A stretch of DNA of 64,000 nt from Roseiarcus sp963813195 (GCA_963813195.1 CAWEYC010000036.1:186001-250000); one strand, 5' to 3'; counted from the first letter of the stretch, positions 45,201 to 52,453 are shown. A program made the numbers and translations. The notes: generated by a model not told the origin, from the letters alone.

Positions 45201-45794
45201 GAGGCCGCCGCGCATGGTCTCGCCGTAGGTCAGGCTCGCGCCGACCCACAGGCGATCGGCGAAGGCTTCGCGGAGCTGCGCGAGTCGCAGCCCCTCACCC
45301 CGGCCCTCTCCCGCAAGCGGGAGAGGGGGCGCTCCCCTTCTCCCGTTCACGGGAGAAGGGGGCCGCGTAGCGGCCGGATGAGGGCCGGTCGGCATCGCGA
45401 CGATCTGCAAACCCTCGCCATGCTCGAGCGCATCCTCGAAATTCAGATGGCACTCGCCCTTGGGCGCGCGCAGATTGCCCTTCGTCAGCAGCCGGCACAA
45501 TCGTCCGTAAGCGGCGCGGTCCCTGGGATAGGCGAGCATGTCGGGCGCGCCGTCGACAAAGCTCAGCCGCGCGCCCGTGACGACGCGCAAGGCGCCGATC
45601 GCGGCGCGGTTCTCGCGCGCAAACACATGCGCGCGCACGACGCCGGCGAGCGTGTTGCGGTCGGCGATTCCGATGCCGGAAAGACCGAGCTCGGCCGCGC
45701 GCGCGACGAGTTCCTCGGGGTGCGAAGCGCCGCGCAGGAACGAAAAATTCGTCGTCGTCGCGAGTTCGGCGAAGCGGGGAGCGAGGCGGATCAT
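42276..45794 (-). CDS. dnaE2: Error-prone DNA polymerase DnaE2, with two palindrome-derived insertions
   Basis: A 1172-residue C-family polymerase: PHP domain at the start (MIRLAPRFAELATTTNFSFLRGASHPEELV), catalytic PPDIDVDFEHEQ, and OB-fold near the end (VTVAGLVLVRQRPGTASGVIFMTLEDE). It is about 75 residues longer than usual. Two segments are translated REP-like repeats, around residues 137-168 and 822-866, both containing PPLPLAGEGRGEG. They sit in the same repeat frame and keep the gene open. It does translesion synthesis with ImuA/ImuB in the SOS response. A DUF559 gene separates it from imuB. Confidence 0.95.
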   Translation of the reverse strand: MIRLAPRFAELATTTNFSFLRGASHPEELVARAAELGLSGIGIADRNTLAGVVRAHVFARENRAAIGALRVVTGARLSFVDGAPDMLAYPRDRAAYGRLCRLLTKGNLRAPKGECHLNFEDALEHGEGLQIVAMPTGPHPAATRPPSPVNGRRGAPPLPLAGEGRGEGLRLAQLREAFADRLWVGASLTYGETMRGGLAARAALARKLGAPLLATNDVLMHAPERRALADVLACIREKTTLEAAGRLIQANAERHLKSAGEMTRLFAEAPQAAEETIHFLDRLSFSLDDLAYDYPLELREGFATPQAALEAFAQAGARARYPDGVPANVREALTHELALIGTLNYAPYFLTVHDIVRYARTRGILCQGRGSAANSTVCYCLGITEVDPSKFDLLFERFVSPERNEPPDIDVDFEHEQREEVIQYIYARYGRERAGLAAAVTTYRTRSAIRETAKVFGLSDDVIVALNNTTWGHGSQPVEAPQAERAGLDPADPMLALALRLAAELTGFPRHITQHSGGFVITRDRLDEVAPIMNAAMEDRTTIEWDKDDLDALGILKIDVLALGMLTAMSKSFDLLDKHYGKRLTLASLPSEEACVYAMIQRADTIGVFQIESRAQMSMLPRLKPEKFYDLVIEVAIVRPGPIQGDMVHPYLRRRQGAEDVVYPSKELEAVLGKTLGVPLFQEQAMKIAIVAAGFTPSEADRLRRAMATFRRVGTIATFQAKMVEGMAARGYEREFAERCFHQIEGFGEYGFPESHAASFALIVYASCWMKCRYPDVFLAAMLNSQPLGFYAPSQLVRDAREHGVEVREVDVNLSDWDCMLESAPPLPLAGEGRGEGGVDIPHPSSLRDATFSRSREKGLIHPRHSAMAEHIRTVHAVRLGLRQIIGAREEDMRKLVDARGAGYDSVRDLWLRSGLSAAVLERLADADAFRSLGLDRRQALWAVRGLDRVGDQDDLPLFAESRPERESEPDAKLPPMPLGAHVVEDYRRLSLSLKAHPVAFMRARLDARGVKRSEALASIKSGERVTVAGLVLVRQRPGTASGVIFMTLEDEAGIANLIVWPKAFERLRAIVIGARFVAATGKLQSESGVIHLIVERMEDLTPMLGLLSQEGRSLEALGPADEVRRPPSTAARKRQGNRFAQVQMFADPRLAPPQAEEREIERALPAGRSFR
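43220..43320. repeat. REP-like palindrome pair inside dnaE2
   Basis: Two perfect hairpins: CCTTCTCCCGC-GA-GCGGGAGAAGG (43220-43243) and CCCTCTCCCGC-AA-GCGGGAGAGGG (43297-43320). They lie within the dnaE2 reading frame and encode part of residues 822-866. Confidence 0.9.
45304..45361. repeat. REP-like palindrome pair inside dnaE2, second site
   Basis: Perfect hairpins CCCTCTCCCGC-AA-GCGGGAGAGGG (45304-45327) and CCCCTTCTCCCG-TTCA-CGGGAGAAGGGG (45334-45361), in the dnaE2 frame at residues of about 145-164. Confidence 0.9.
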
Positions 45795-45824
45795 GGGCGT
45801 CCCCTCATCCGGCGCTTCGCGCCA

Positions 45825-45880
45825 CCTTCTCCCGCACGCGGGAGAAGGAGAAAGCCCCTCGCCCGCTTGCGGGAGAGGGG
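45825..45880. repeat. REP-like palindrome pair between dnaE2 and the DUF559 gene
   Basis: CCTTCTCCCGC-AC-GCGGGAGAAGG (45825-45848) followed by a one-mismatch copy of the second hairpin (45856-45880). It lies just upstream of dnaE2, with the same flanking CTCATCCGGC as the other copies. Confidence 0.88.
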
Positions 45881-45906
45881 TTGGGGTGAGGGTCTTGGGA
45901 TGAGGA

Positions 45907-46261
45907 TCACCATGACAGACCGCACGCCGCTGCGATCGTCGCCAGCACGCTGTCTTGCGCTGTCAGAATGTCGTGATTGGCAAAGCGCACGACTTTGAAG
46001 CCCTCTCGCCCAAGCCATGCGTTGCGCACAGCGTCGCGAGGACTTTCGGTGTGTTGCGAGCCATCCGCCTCGACGACGAGTTTGTGCGCGAGACGGAGAA
46101 AGTCGACGATGTAAGGGCCAATCGGCGCCTGGCGGCGAAACTTGAGCGCCTGCATACGCCGATCGCGTAGAGCATACCAAAGCTTTCGCTCTCGCTTCCG
46201 TCAGCGCGCGGCGCATGGCCCGGGCGCGAGATTTTGCGGGGAATGGAATGTCGTCGCGCAT
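45907..46261 (-). pseudogene. DUF559 (Vsr-like) endonuclease-fold gene with a one-base frameshift
   Basis: ATG 46261 has a perfect AGGAGG. It begins MRDDIPFPAKSRARAMRRALTEA, the normal DUF559 opening, then shifts. Dropping the T at about 46192 (plus strand) restores ERKLWYALRDRRMQALKFRRQ, IGPYIVDFLRLAHKLVVEADGSQH and GFKVVRFANHDIL, giving 117 residues, the family length. DUF559 has the PD-(D/E)XK nuclease fold related to very-short-patch repair enzymes. It sits between imuB and dnaE2, with REP-like palindromes on both sides. Either it is decaying or the extra base is an error. Confidence 0.85.
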
Positions 46262-46276
46262 GATCGCCTCCTAAGA

Positions 46277-46347
46277 CCCTCATCCGGCCCTGCGGGCCAC
46301 CTCTCAGCGAACGAGACGTTCGCCTGACACCCGCAAGCGGGAGAAGG
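46277..46347. repeat. Degenerate REP-like element between imuB and the DUF559 gene
   Basis: The left part CCCTCATCCGGCCC is like the other copies. The hairpin is interrupted and ends CCCGCAAGCGGGAGAAGG. It lies directly upstream of the DUF559 Shine-Dalgarno. Confidence 0.7.
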
Positions 46348-46353
46348 ATTTCT

Positions 46354-47913
46354 TCACCCGAACACCCCGTGCAAAAACCATTTCGCTCGCATCGTCTCGC
46401 GGCCATAGAGCCCTTCGCGGTAGAGCCAGAAGCGGCGCCCAAACGTGTCCTCGGCGCGGAAATAATCGCGCGTCGGCGCATCGAAGCGGCGCCACCAGGG
46501 CGCGGCGATGCGCTCTGGCCCTTCGATCGCCGCGACTTCATGCAGGACGCGCCGCCAGCGGAAACGCAGAGGCGGACCGTCGGGGACTTCGGCGAGGGTC
46601 TCGATCGGCTCGGGCCGCTCGAAGAGGCGCAGGGGCCGCGTCGGCGCCGCGGCCGGCGCGGCGACCTCGATCCCCTCCCCCCGCGCGCGCGACGCGCCCA
46701 GCACCGCCGGCGAGGCGACGACGGCCTGTTCGGGAATATGGGCTTCGACGAGTTGCTGCCGCGTCACGCGGCGCGGCCCCAGACGCGCGCTCAAGCCATC
46801 CAGGAGATCGGCGAGCGCGCGGGCTCGCTCGGCGTCGTGCGCGCGCTCCCATTCGCGCTGCGAGGGCTCCAGCGGCTCGGCGAGGAGACAGGAAAGGCGC
46901 ATCAGATCGACCCCGAAGCCGGCGTCGATCTCCTCCTCGGCGCCGCCGGCGAGACGCTCAGCGAACAGCCGCGCGACGGCGCGCGCCTCGCCGAGCGGCC
47001 GGCCGGCGCTAACGCGAATGCGGCGCACGTCGCCGTCGACGCGAAAAAGGGCGAGCTCCAGCCGCCGCGCGCCCTTCATCTGGCGCTCGAGCAGCACGAC
47101 GAGATCGTCGGCGAGCCGGCGAAGCGTCGCCATGACCGCCTCGGCCGCGACGATCGGGCTAGCGAAGCGCCGCTCGGCGCAGAAATCGGGCGCCGGAAAT
47201 CGCGGCGAGATCGCCTCGCGCGTCAGGCCGCTCAACGCGTCGAGCCGCGCGATGGCCTGCGAGCCGAAACGCGCCGCGATCGGCGCGCGCGGCCGCAGCG
47301 CAAGATCGCCGATGCGGCGTAAACCGGCGCGCGCCATGTCGGCGTTCGTTTTCTCGTCGAGCCCCAGCGCGGCGACCGGCATTTCGTAATAGAACTTGGC
47401 GAAGGCTTTGCCGGAAAGGCCGACGGGCGCGATGCGGGCGCTGGAATAGCGCGCCAGCGCCGAAGCGGCGCGCGGCGTGTCGGCGAAGCCGAGCGCGACG
47501 CATAAGCCTTGGCGGGAAAAGCGCGCCTCGATCTCCCGCGCCAGCGCCGCCTCGCCGCCGAAGAGATGCGCAACGCCGGAAACATCGAGCATCAGACCGT
47601 CGCGTCCATCGAGCGCGACGAGCGGCGTGAAGCGCGCGCAAAAATCGGCGAGGCGTTCGAGCAGCTTGTTCTCCGCCTCAGGGTCGGCCTCGGCCGCGAC
47701 GAGGGCGGGATGGCGCGCGCGCGCATCGGCGAGCGTCAGGCCGGCGGTGAGGCCGAGCCGCGCGGCGTTCGCATCGACGCCGACGAGCCGGCGGGCGCTT
47801 TTGACCGTCGCGACGACCGCCAGCGGCGCGGCGGCGTCAATGGCGCGCACGCGCCGCGCGCGGTCCGTCGCCAGACGCGGCAGCCAGAGGGAGAGATACC
47901 GTCGGATCGTCAA
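46354..47913 (-). CDS. imuB: ImuB, inactive Y-family polymerase of the mutasome
   Basis: A 519-residue DinB-like protein, MTIRRYLSLWLPRLATDRARR, from TTG 47913 with GAGG about 9 nt upstream. It has the Y-family fold but lacks the acidic catalytic residues; ImuB acts as the adaptor that links ImuA and DnaE2 to the beta clamp. LMLDVSGVAHLFGGEAAL and the C-terminal basic WYREGLYGRETMRAKWFLHGVFG are typical. It overlaps imuA by 77 nt. Confidence 0.92.
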   Translation of the reverse strand: MTIRRYLSLWLPRLATDRARRVRAIDAAAPLAVVATVKSARRLVGVDANAARLGLTAGLTLADARARHPALVAAEADPEAENKLLERLADFCARFTPLVALDGRDGLMLDVSGVAHLFGGEAALAREIEARFSRQGLCVALGFADTPRAASALARYSSARIAPVGLSGKAFAKFYYEMPVAALGLDEKTNADMARAGLRRIGDLALRPRAPIAARFGSQAIARLDALSGLTREAISPRFPAPDFCAERRFASPIVAAEAVMATLRRLADDLVVLLERQMKGARRLELALFRVDGDVRRIRVSAGRPLGEARAVARLFAERLAGGAEEEIDAGFGVDLMRLSCLLAEPLEPSQREWERAHDAERARALADLLDGLSARLGPRRVTRQQLVEAHIPEQAVVASPAVLGASRARGEGIEVAAPAAAPTRPLRLFERPEPIETLAEVPDGPPLRFRWRRVLHEVAAIEGPERIAAPWWRRFDAPTRDYFRAEDTFGRRFWLYREGLYGRETMRAKWFLHGVFG

Positions 47914-48655
47914 ACCGTTTGTCCTCGCTTCGCCAGGTCAGGCGGAAGATTTGCGTCGCATCGAGGCCTTGCGGCGGCCCCTGAGCCGATGACAGGCGGG
48001 CTTTGACGAGCCGCGCGGCGAAGGCGGGCGGCCCCGGCAAGCCCCGCCCGCCGCCCGCCGAAGCCAGGCGGGCGCTCGGCGCGGCGGCGATCTCGAAGCG
48101 CGTCTCGGCGGCGCTGGAGAGCCGATCGGCTGCGCCATAGGCGCTCGCCGGCGCCAGCAGCGCGGGCGTCGCCCCGGCGCGCGCGGCGAGCAGCAGGCGG
48201 CGGGACACGGCGAGATCGTAACCCCTCAGGTTCCAGACTTCGCCGACGACGACCGCCGGCGCGCCGCTCCTCAAGCTCTCCTCCATCGCCTGGAACAAAG
48301 CCGGCGCGTCGGGCGCGCGCACGAAGACGAGCCGGCTCAATTCCAGGCCATACGCGACGAGCCCCGGCCCATAGAGCGCGCCCATCTCGCGGTGGGCGAA
48401 ATCCTCCGCCAGGATGAGCCCGGCGGCGCTGCGCTCGGCCATGAAGCGCGCCGCCAGCGCGAGCGTGAAGCCCATCGCCGCCGCCCCATCGCCGGGGCTC
48501 GCCGGCGCGATCTCGTGCAGGGCGTCGCCGGAAAGGCCACCGCCAAGCGCGCGGTCGAGCGCGCCGGTCAGCGACAGCCGGGGCGGCGGCGCACGCGCCT
48601 CCGTCCCCCCTCTGCGCGCCTCGATTTCGGCGACGACACGCCGCAAACGCGCCAT
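47837..48655 (-). CDS. imuA: ImuA, RecA-like mutasome protein
   Basis: A protein of about 272 residues, related to RecA/SulA, that recruits the mutasome to lesions. The segment LSLTGALDRALGGGLSGDALHEIAPASPGDGAAAMGF replaces the P-loop region. The start at 48655 (MARLRRVVAEIEARRG) is chosen for its GGAG/GAGGGA; an ATG at 48682 adds nine residues and is possible. A LexA box lies 19 bp upstream of that earlier start. First gene of the SOS operon. Confidence 0.86.
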   Translation of the reverse strand: MARLRRVVAEIEARRGGTEARAPPPRLSLTGALDRALGGGLSGDALHEIAPASPGDGAAAMGFTLALAARFMAERSAAGLILAEDFAHREMGALYGPGLVAYGLELSRLVFVRAPDAPALFQAMEESLRSGAPAVVVGEVWNLRGYDLAVSRRLLLAARAGATPALLAPASAYGAADRLSSAAETRFEIAAAPSARLASAGGGRGLPGPPAFAARLVKARLSSAQGPPQGLDATQIFRLTWRSEDKRFDDPTVSLPLAAASGDGPRAARARH

Positions 48656-48700
48656 TCCCTCGACTCCGCCGCCACGCGACATCCGATCGCCAATCCCAAC

Positions 48701-48715
48701 GTTCGCTATTTGTTC
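48701..48715. promoter_or_regulatory. LexA-binding site of the imuA operon
   Basis: GTTC-GCTATTT-GTTC, a perfect direct repeat with 7-bp spacer, the alphaproteobacterial SOS box. It lies just upstream of imuA, predicting DNA-damage induction of imuA-imuB-DUF559-dnaE2. Confidence 0.88.
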
Positions 48716-48886
48716 TAGTTTTGCGGCCAGGCGGCGCGAGAGTCAAGAGCGACGCAAATCAGGCAGCAATCCATTCTTTCGCTAAACCAGCGCGATTGCC
48801 TCGGACAGAAATTCGAATGACGGGCTTCGACGACGCGAATTGGATCACTTGAGCGACATCGTGATCGCAGCGATCGCCAAAGCGCG

Positions 48887-48919
48887 AAAAATCCCGCTGG
48901 GGGCGCGCCCAGCGGGATT
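48887..48919 (-). terminator. Rho-independent terminator of ctrA
   Basis: A perfect 12-bp stem (AATCCCGCTGGG / CCCAGCGGGATT, 6-nt loop) is followed on the minus strand by TTTCGC. It lies 38 bp after the ctrA stop and before imuA. Confidence 0.88.
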
Positions 48920-48956
48920 AGTAGCGAATGGATGGCGCCACTCGGGCGACGCCGGT

Positions 48957-49658
48957 TTACGCGGTGATGCGTTCGTCCGCCGGCGAGGGCTCTCGCAGGA
49001 CGTAGCCACGGCCCCAGACGGTCTCGATATAGTTGCGCCCGTTCGAGGCCATCGCGAGCTTCTTGCGCAGCTTGCAGATGAACACGTCGATGATCTTCAG
49101 CTCCGGCTCGTCCATCCCGCCGTAGAGATGGTTGAGGAACATCTCCTTGGTCAGCGTCGTGCCCTTGCGCAGCGAGAGCAACTCGAGCATCTGATATTCC
49201 TTGCCGGTCAGATGCACGCGGGCGCCGTCGACTTCGACAGTCTTCTGGTCGAGATTGACGATGAGATCGCCGGTGATGATGACCGACTGCGCATGCCCCT
49301 TGGAGCGGCGCACAATCGCATGAATGCGCGCGACGAGTTCGTCCTTGTGAAACGGCTTGGTCAGATAGTCGTCGGCGCCATGGCCGAGACCCTTCACCTT
49401 GTCCTCGATGCCCGCCATGCCCGAGAGAATCAGGATCGGCGTCTTGATCTTGGTGACGCGCAACGAGCGCAGGACCTCGTATCCCGACATGTCCGGCAGA
49501 TTGAGATCGAGTAAGATGATGTCGTAATCGTACAGCTTCCCGAGATCGATGCCTTCCTCGCCAAGGTCAGTAACGTAGACATTGAAATTCTCGGACTTGA
49601 GCATCAACTCGATGCTCTGCGCCGTCGCGCTGTCGTCCTCGATCAAAAGTATCCGCAT
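48957..49658 (-). CDS. ctrA: Cell-cycle response regulator CtrA
   Basis: A 233-residue OmpR-family regulator. The receiver domain has the acidic pair EDD (8-10), phospho-acceptor Asp51 (IILLDLNLPDMSGYEVLR) and K of TKPF. The DNA-binding wing ends KIIDVFICKLRKKLAMASNGRNYIETVWGRGYVLREP, essentially the canonical CtrA sequence. It is an essential or important master regulator of replication, division and motility in alphaproteobacteria, phosphorylated through CckA-ChpT. ATG 49658 opens MRILLIEDD. Confidence 0.97.
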   Translation of the reverse strand: MRILLIEDDSATAQSIELMLKSENFNVYVTDLGEEGIDLGKLYDYDIILLDLNLPDMSGYEVLRSLRVTKIKTPILILSGMAGIEDKVKGLGHGADDYLTKPFHKDELVARIHAIVRRSKGHAQSVIITGDLIVNLDQKTVEVDGARVHLTGKEYQMLELLSLRKGTTLTKEMFLNHLYGGMDEPELKIIDVFICKLRKKLAMASNGRNYIETVWGRGYVLREPSPADERITA

Positions 49659-50242
49659 GTTAAATCCCCAGACTTGCCTCTCGGCGCGCGATCGCGGTTG
49701 CCCCCACCGCTTTCGCGCCGCCTGATGGCGAACGCATTGCCGGGAAGCGCGCCCGGCCAATTCGACACGCAGAGTGACCATGATTGGTTAACAAATTATG
49801 ATTCACTCGCGCAACCCCTTCCTGGAATATTTCCACGCTAAACCGAACTCGTTGATTCTTTTATTGGATTCCAGGCGGCAAATGCTGATGTGACACTTCA
49901 ACGATTGGCTCTAGCCGACTCTATTGACTCGATGATCCACGTCCCGTCGCCGGCCGCCGAAGGAACGATCGCGTTTCGTCCCGGAAACGCTCCGCGGTGA
50001 CTGCTTGCTAAGGATTGTTAACGACGCGGGTAAACGAACCGCTAACAATGCGCACTTTGCGTCACATTTTCGCAATGACGTCGTTCGGGGCCGCAATCCC
50101 TGTCGAATACACGCAATCCCGACAAATCGTTCAATCCCGTAAGAAATGAGCAACCTTCCTGCGCCATGTTCGAGGTGTCTCGTGGTGAACAAGCGTTGGT
50201 CGGCTGATCCCGTCCGAATATTCAAGTATGGAGTGCGTAAGG
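49659..50242. promoter_or_regulatory. ctrA-fliJ divergent control region (584 bp)
   Basis: No gene is seen in it. It contains the GANTC cluster listed at 49800-49930. TTAAC half-sites occur near 49787-49793 and 50018-50022, but neither has a full TTAA-N7-TTAA CtrA box. A 7-bp inverted repeat ATTGTTA/TAACAAT lies at 50014-50020 and 50043-50049. The region is A/T-rich near 49790-49880, as expected of a promoter. Confidence 0.65.
49800..49930. promoter_or_regulatory. Cluster of five GANTC (CcrM) methylation sites upstream of ctrA
   Basis: GATTC at 49800, 49854 and 49867 and GACTC at 49917 and 49926. About half a site would be expected by chance at this GC content. CcrM methylation of such sites regulates ctrA in Caulobacter. 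Confidence 0.75.
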
Positions 50243-50611
50243 ATGAAATCGCGAGACACGCTTATTCGGCTCAAGCGCTTCCAGGCCGAGGAGAAGCGCC
50301 GGCGCGTTCGGCAAATCGAGCTGATGGTCGCCGAATTCACGCGCATGGCGATCGACCTCGACCGTGAAATCCTCAATGAGGAAAAGCGCGCGGGGATCAG
50401 CGACCCCAACCACTTTGCTTACCCGACCTACGCGCGCGCCGCGGTCACGCGCCGCGACAACCTCAAGCGATCGATCGGCGAACTGACCGCCCAGATCGAA
50501 GAGGCCAAGGCTGCGCAGGAAGAGGCGCAGGCGGAATTGCTGAAATACGAGTCGCTCGAGGGCCGCGAAAAGGCGGTCGAGCGGTCTATCGAGTCCGCCG
50601 CCAAAGTCTAG
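50243..50611 (+). CDS. fliJ: Flagellar export protein FliJ
   Basis: A 122-residue coiled-coil protein, MKSRDTLIRLKRFQAEEKRRRVRQIELMVAEFTRMAIDLDREI, with the standard alphaproteobacterial FliJ start. ATG 50243 has GGAG eight bases upstream; an earlier ATG at 50228 is less likely. FliJ is a chaperone-escort of the flagellar type III apparatus. fliI, its usual partner, is not adjacent. Confidence 0.92.
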   Translation: MKSRDTLIRLKRFQAEEKRRRVRQIELMVAEFTRMAIDLDREILNEEKRAGISDPNHFAYPTYARAAVTRRDNLKRSIGELTAQIEEAKAAQEEAQAELLKYESLEGREKAVERSIESAAKV

Positions 50612-50744
50612 GCAGCCCGGCGCCGGATCGGCGCCGGCGCTAAGCCGCCGAGGCGCCCTAGCCGCGCCAATTCTCCATTGCGACGCGCCGGCCGATGCAG
50701 TAGATCGGTGCCGTTGCATTTTCGGTGTTGGGAGCAGAGCGGAT

Positions 50745-51029
50745 ATGTCTAACGACCACGGCGCGGCGACTGCGGACGATCCGATGGACATGGCGGCGCA
50801 CGAGTCGACCTACGCCGCTTTCATCGCGTTGACCGAGACCGTCGTATCCGTATTGGTATGCACCCTCTTGATGCTGGTGCTGTGGGGGATCGAGGGACAC
50901 GGGTTCGTCGCCTTGATCGGTCTCATCCTGACGCTGCTGGCCGCGACCGTCGGCGCGCTGACGGGCATGGGCTGGCGGGTCGTTGCGCCCATCTTCGTGC
51001 TGCTCGGCCTCGCCTGCATCGTTCTTTAG
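50745..51029 (+). CDS. aa3-type cytochrome c oxidase subunit IV family small membrane protein
   Basis: A 94-residue protein with a hydrophilic start containing MAAHESTYAAFI (the family signature) and two membrane helices. The gene is the usual neighbour of pntA in alphaproteobacteria. A direct role with the oxidase is inferred from the family only. Confidence 0.85.
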   Translation: MSNDHGAATADDPMDMAAHESTYAAFIALTETVVSVLVCTLLMLVLWGIEGHGFVALIGLILTLLAATVGALTGMGWRVVAPIFVLLGLACIVL

Positions 51030-51089
51030 CGAACGTCTTCGGATTCGCCTCGCGACCGGGGCGAATGCAATCTAGCTGGGGAAGGCGTC

Positions 51090-52227
51090 ATGCTGATTGG
51101 GGTCGTCGCGGAGACCGATCCGCACGAAACGCGAGTCGCGGCGAGCGCGGAAACCGTCAGGAAGTTCATCGGGCTCGGCGCCGATGTGGCGGTTGAGCGC
51201 GGCGCCGGCGTCAACGCCGGAATTCCCGATGCCGATTATGAGGCGGCGGGGGCGCGCCTCGTTTCCGCCGCCGAGGCCCTCGGGGCCGACATCCTCCTGA
51301 AGGTGCGCCGCCCGAGCGACGCCGAACTCGGCCAGATGAAGCGCGGCGCGCTCGTTGTCGCTTCGATGGACCCTTATGGCCATCAGCACGAGGTCGAGGC
51401 GATGGCCAATGCGGGCGTCGCCGCTTTCGCAATGGAGCTGCTGCCGCGCATCACCCGCGCGCAGTCGATGGACGTTCTTTCCAGCCAGGCCAATCTCGCC
51501 GGCTATCGCGCCGTGATCGATGCGGCGTCGGAATACGGCCGCGCGCTGCCGATGATGATGACGCCGGCGGGCACCGTCACCGCCGCCAAGGCTTTCATCA
51601 TGGGCGTCGGCGTCGCCGGCCTCCAGGCAATCGCCACGGCGCGTCGCCTCGGCGCGGTCGTCACCGCCACCGACGTGCGCCCGGCGACGAAGGAACAGGT
51701 CGAGTTCGCTCGGCGCGAAATTCGTCGCGGTCGAGGACGACGAGTTCAAGCAGGCCGAGACCGCGGGCGGCTACGCCAAGGAAATGTCGGACGCGTACAA
51801 GGCGAAGCAGGCCGCGCTGGTCGCCGCCCACATTGCCAAGCAGGACATCGTCATCACCACGGCGCTGATTCCCGGACGCCCGGCCCCGCGCCTCATCAGC
51901 GCCGAAATGTTGAAGTCGATGCGCGCCGGCTCGGTCGTCGTCGATCTCGCGGTCGAGCGCGGCGGCAATTGCGAGTCGGCTCGCGCCGGCGAACTCGTCA
52001 CCACCGAAAACGGCGTCCGCATCGTCGGCTATTCCAGCGTCACGCGTCTCGCCGCGACCGCCTCGGCGCTGTACAGCCGAAACCTTTACGCCTTCGTCGA
52101 AACGCTGATCGATAAATCGGCCAAGACGATCGCCGTCAATTGGGACGACGAACTCGTCAAGGCGACCTGCCTGACCCGCGACGGCGCGATCGTTCACCCC
52201 AATTTTCAGCCCAAGGCGTCAGCATGA
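51090..52227 (+). CDS. pntA: Proton-translocating NAD(P) transhydrogenase alpha-1 subunit, interrupted by a one-base frameshift
   Basis: From ATG 51090 the protein is a normal NAD-binding domain I (MLIGVVAETDPHETRVAASAETVRKFI, PMMMTPAGTVTAAKAFIMGVGVAGLQAIATA). Frame is lost after KEQVE. Removing one T from 51705-51706 restores ESLGAKFVAVEDDEFKQAETAGGYAKEMSDAYKAKQ and the rest to the TGA at 52225-52227, giving 378 residues, the family length. The gene is otherwise intact, so sequence error is the simplest explanation. It transfers hydride between NADH and NADP in the cytosolic domain of the PntAB proton pump. Confidence 0.92.
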
Positions 52228-52248
52228 CGCTTGCGCTCATCATCGAGC

Positions 52249-52418
52249 GTCATGGCCGGGCTTGTCCCGGCCGTCCACGCGGAACGACTTGGATCGACAC
52301 GGCGGGTGGACGATTGCCGTGCAATCGCCTTGAGGCGGACGATTGCCGTGCAATCGCCTTGAGGCGGACGATTGCCGTGCAATCGCCTTGAGGCGGCGGG
52401 GACAAGCCCGGCCATGAC
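52249..52418. repeat. Palindromic repeat element between pntA and pntAB
   Basis: The outer arms (52249-52268 and 52399-52418) are a perfect 20-bp inverted repeat, starting GTCATGGCCGGGCTTG. Inside are three exact tandem copies of a 29-nt unit. No transposase is present. Confidence 0.9.
52308..52394. repeat. Three perfect tandem copies of a 29-nt hairpin unit
   Basis: Copies at 52308-52336, 52337-52365 and 52366-52394 are identical. Each contains CGATTGC-CGT-GCAATCG, a 7-bp stem with a 3-nt loop. With no spacers it is not a CRISPR array. Confidence 0.95.
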
Positions 52419-52453
52419 GGTTAGGTGGATGCGCGCGCCTTTGTGAGGATGTG

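Noticed and set aside
43167..45998. A 943-codon open frame on the plus strand opposite dnaE2
   Set aside because: It is a mirror of dnaE2 in high-GC DNA; the translation is rich in Arg, His and Glu with no family, while the minus strand gives a clear polymerase.
49787..50034. Full CtrA-binding boxes
   Set aside because: The TTAAC half-sites lack a second TTAA at 7-bp spacing.
52308..52394. CRISPR array
   Set aside because: The three 29-nt copies are directly adjacent, with no spacers and no cas genes.
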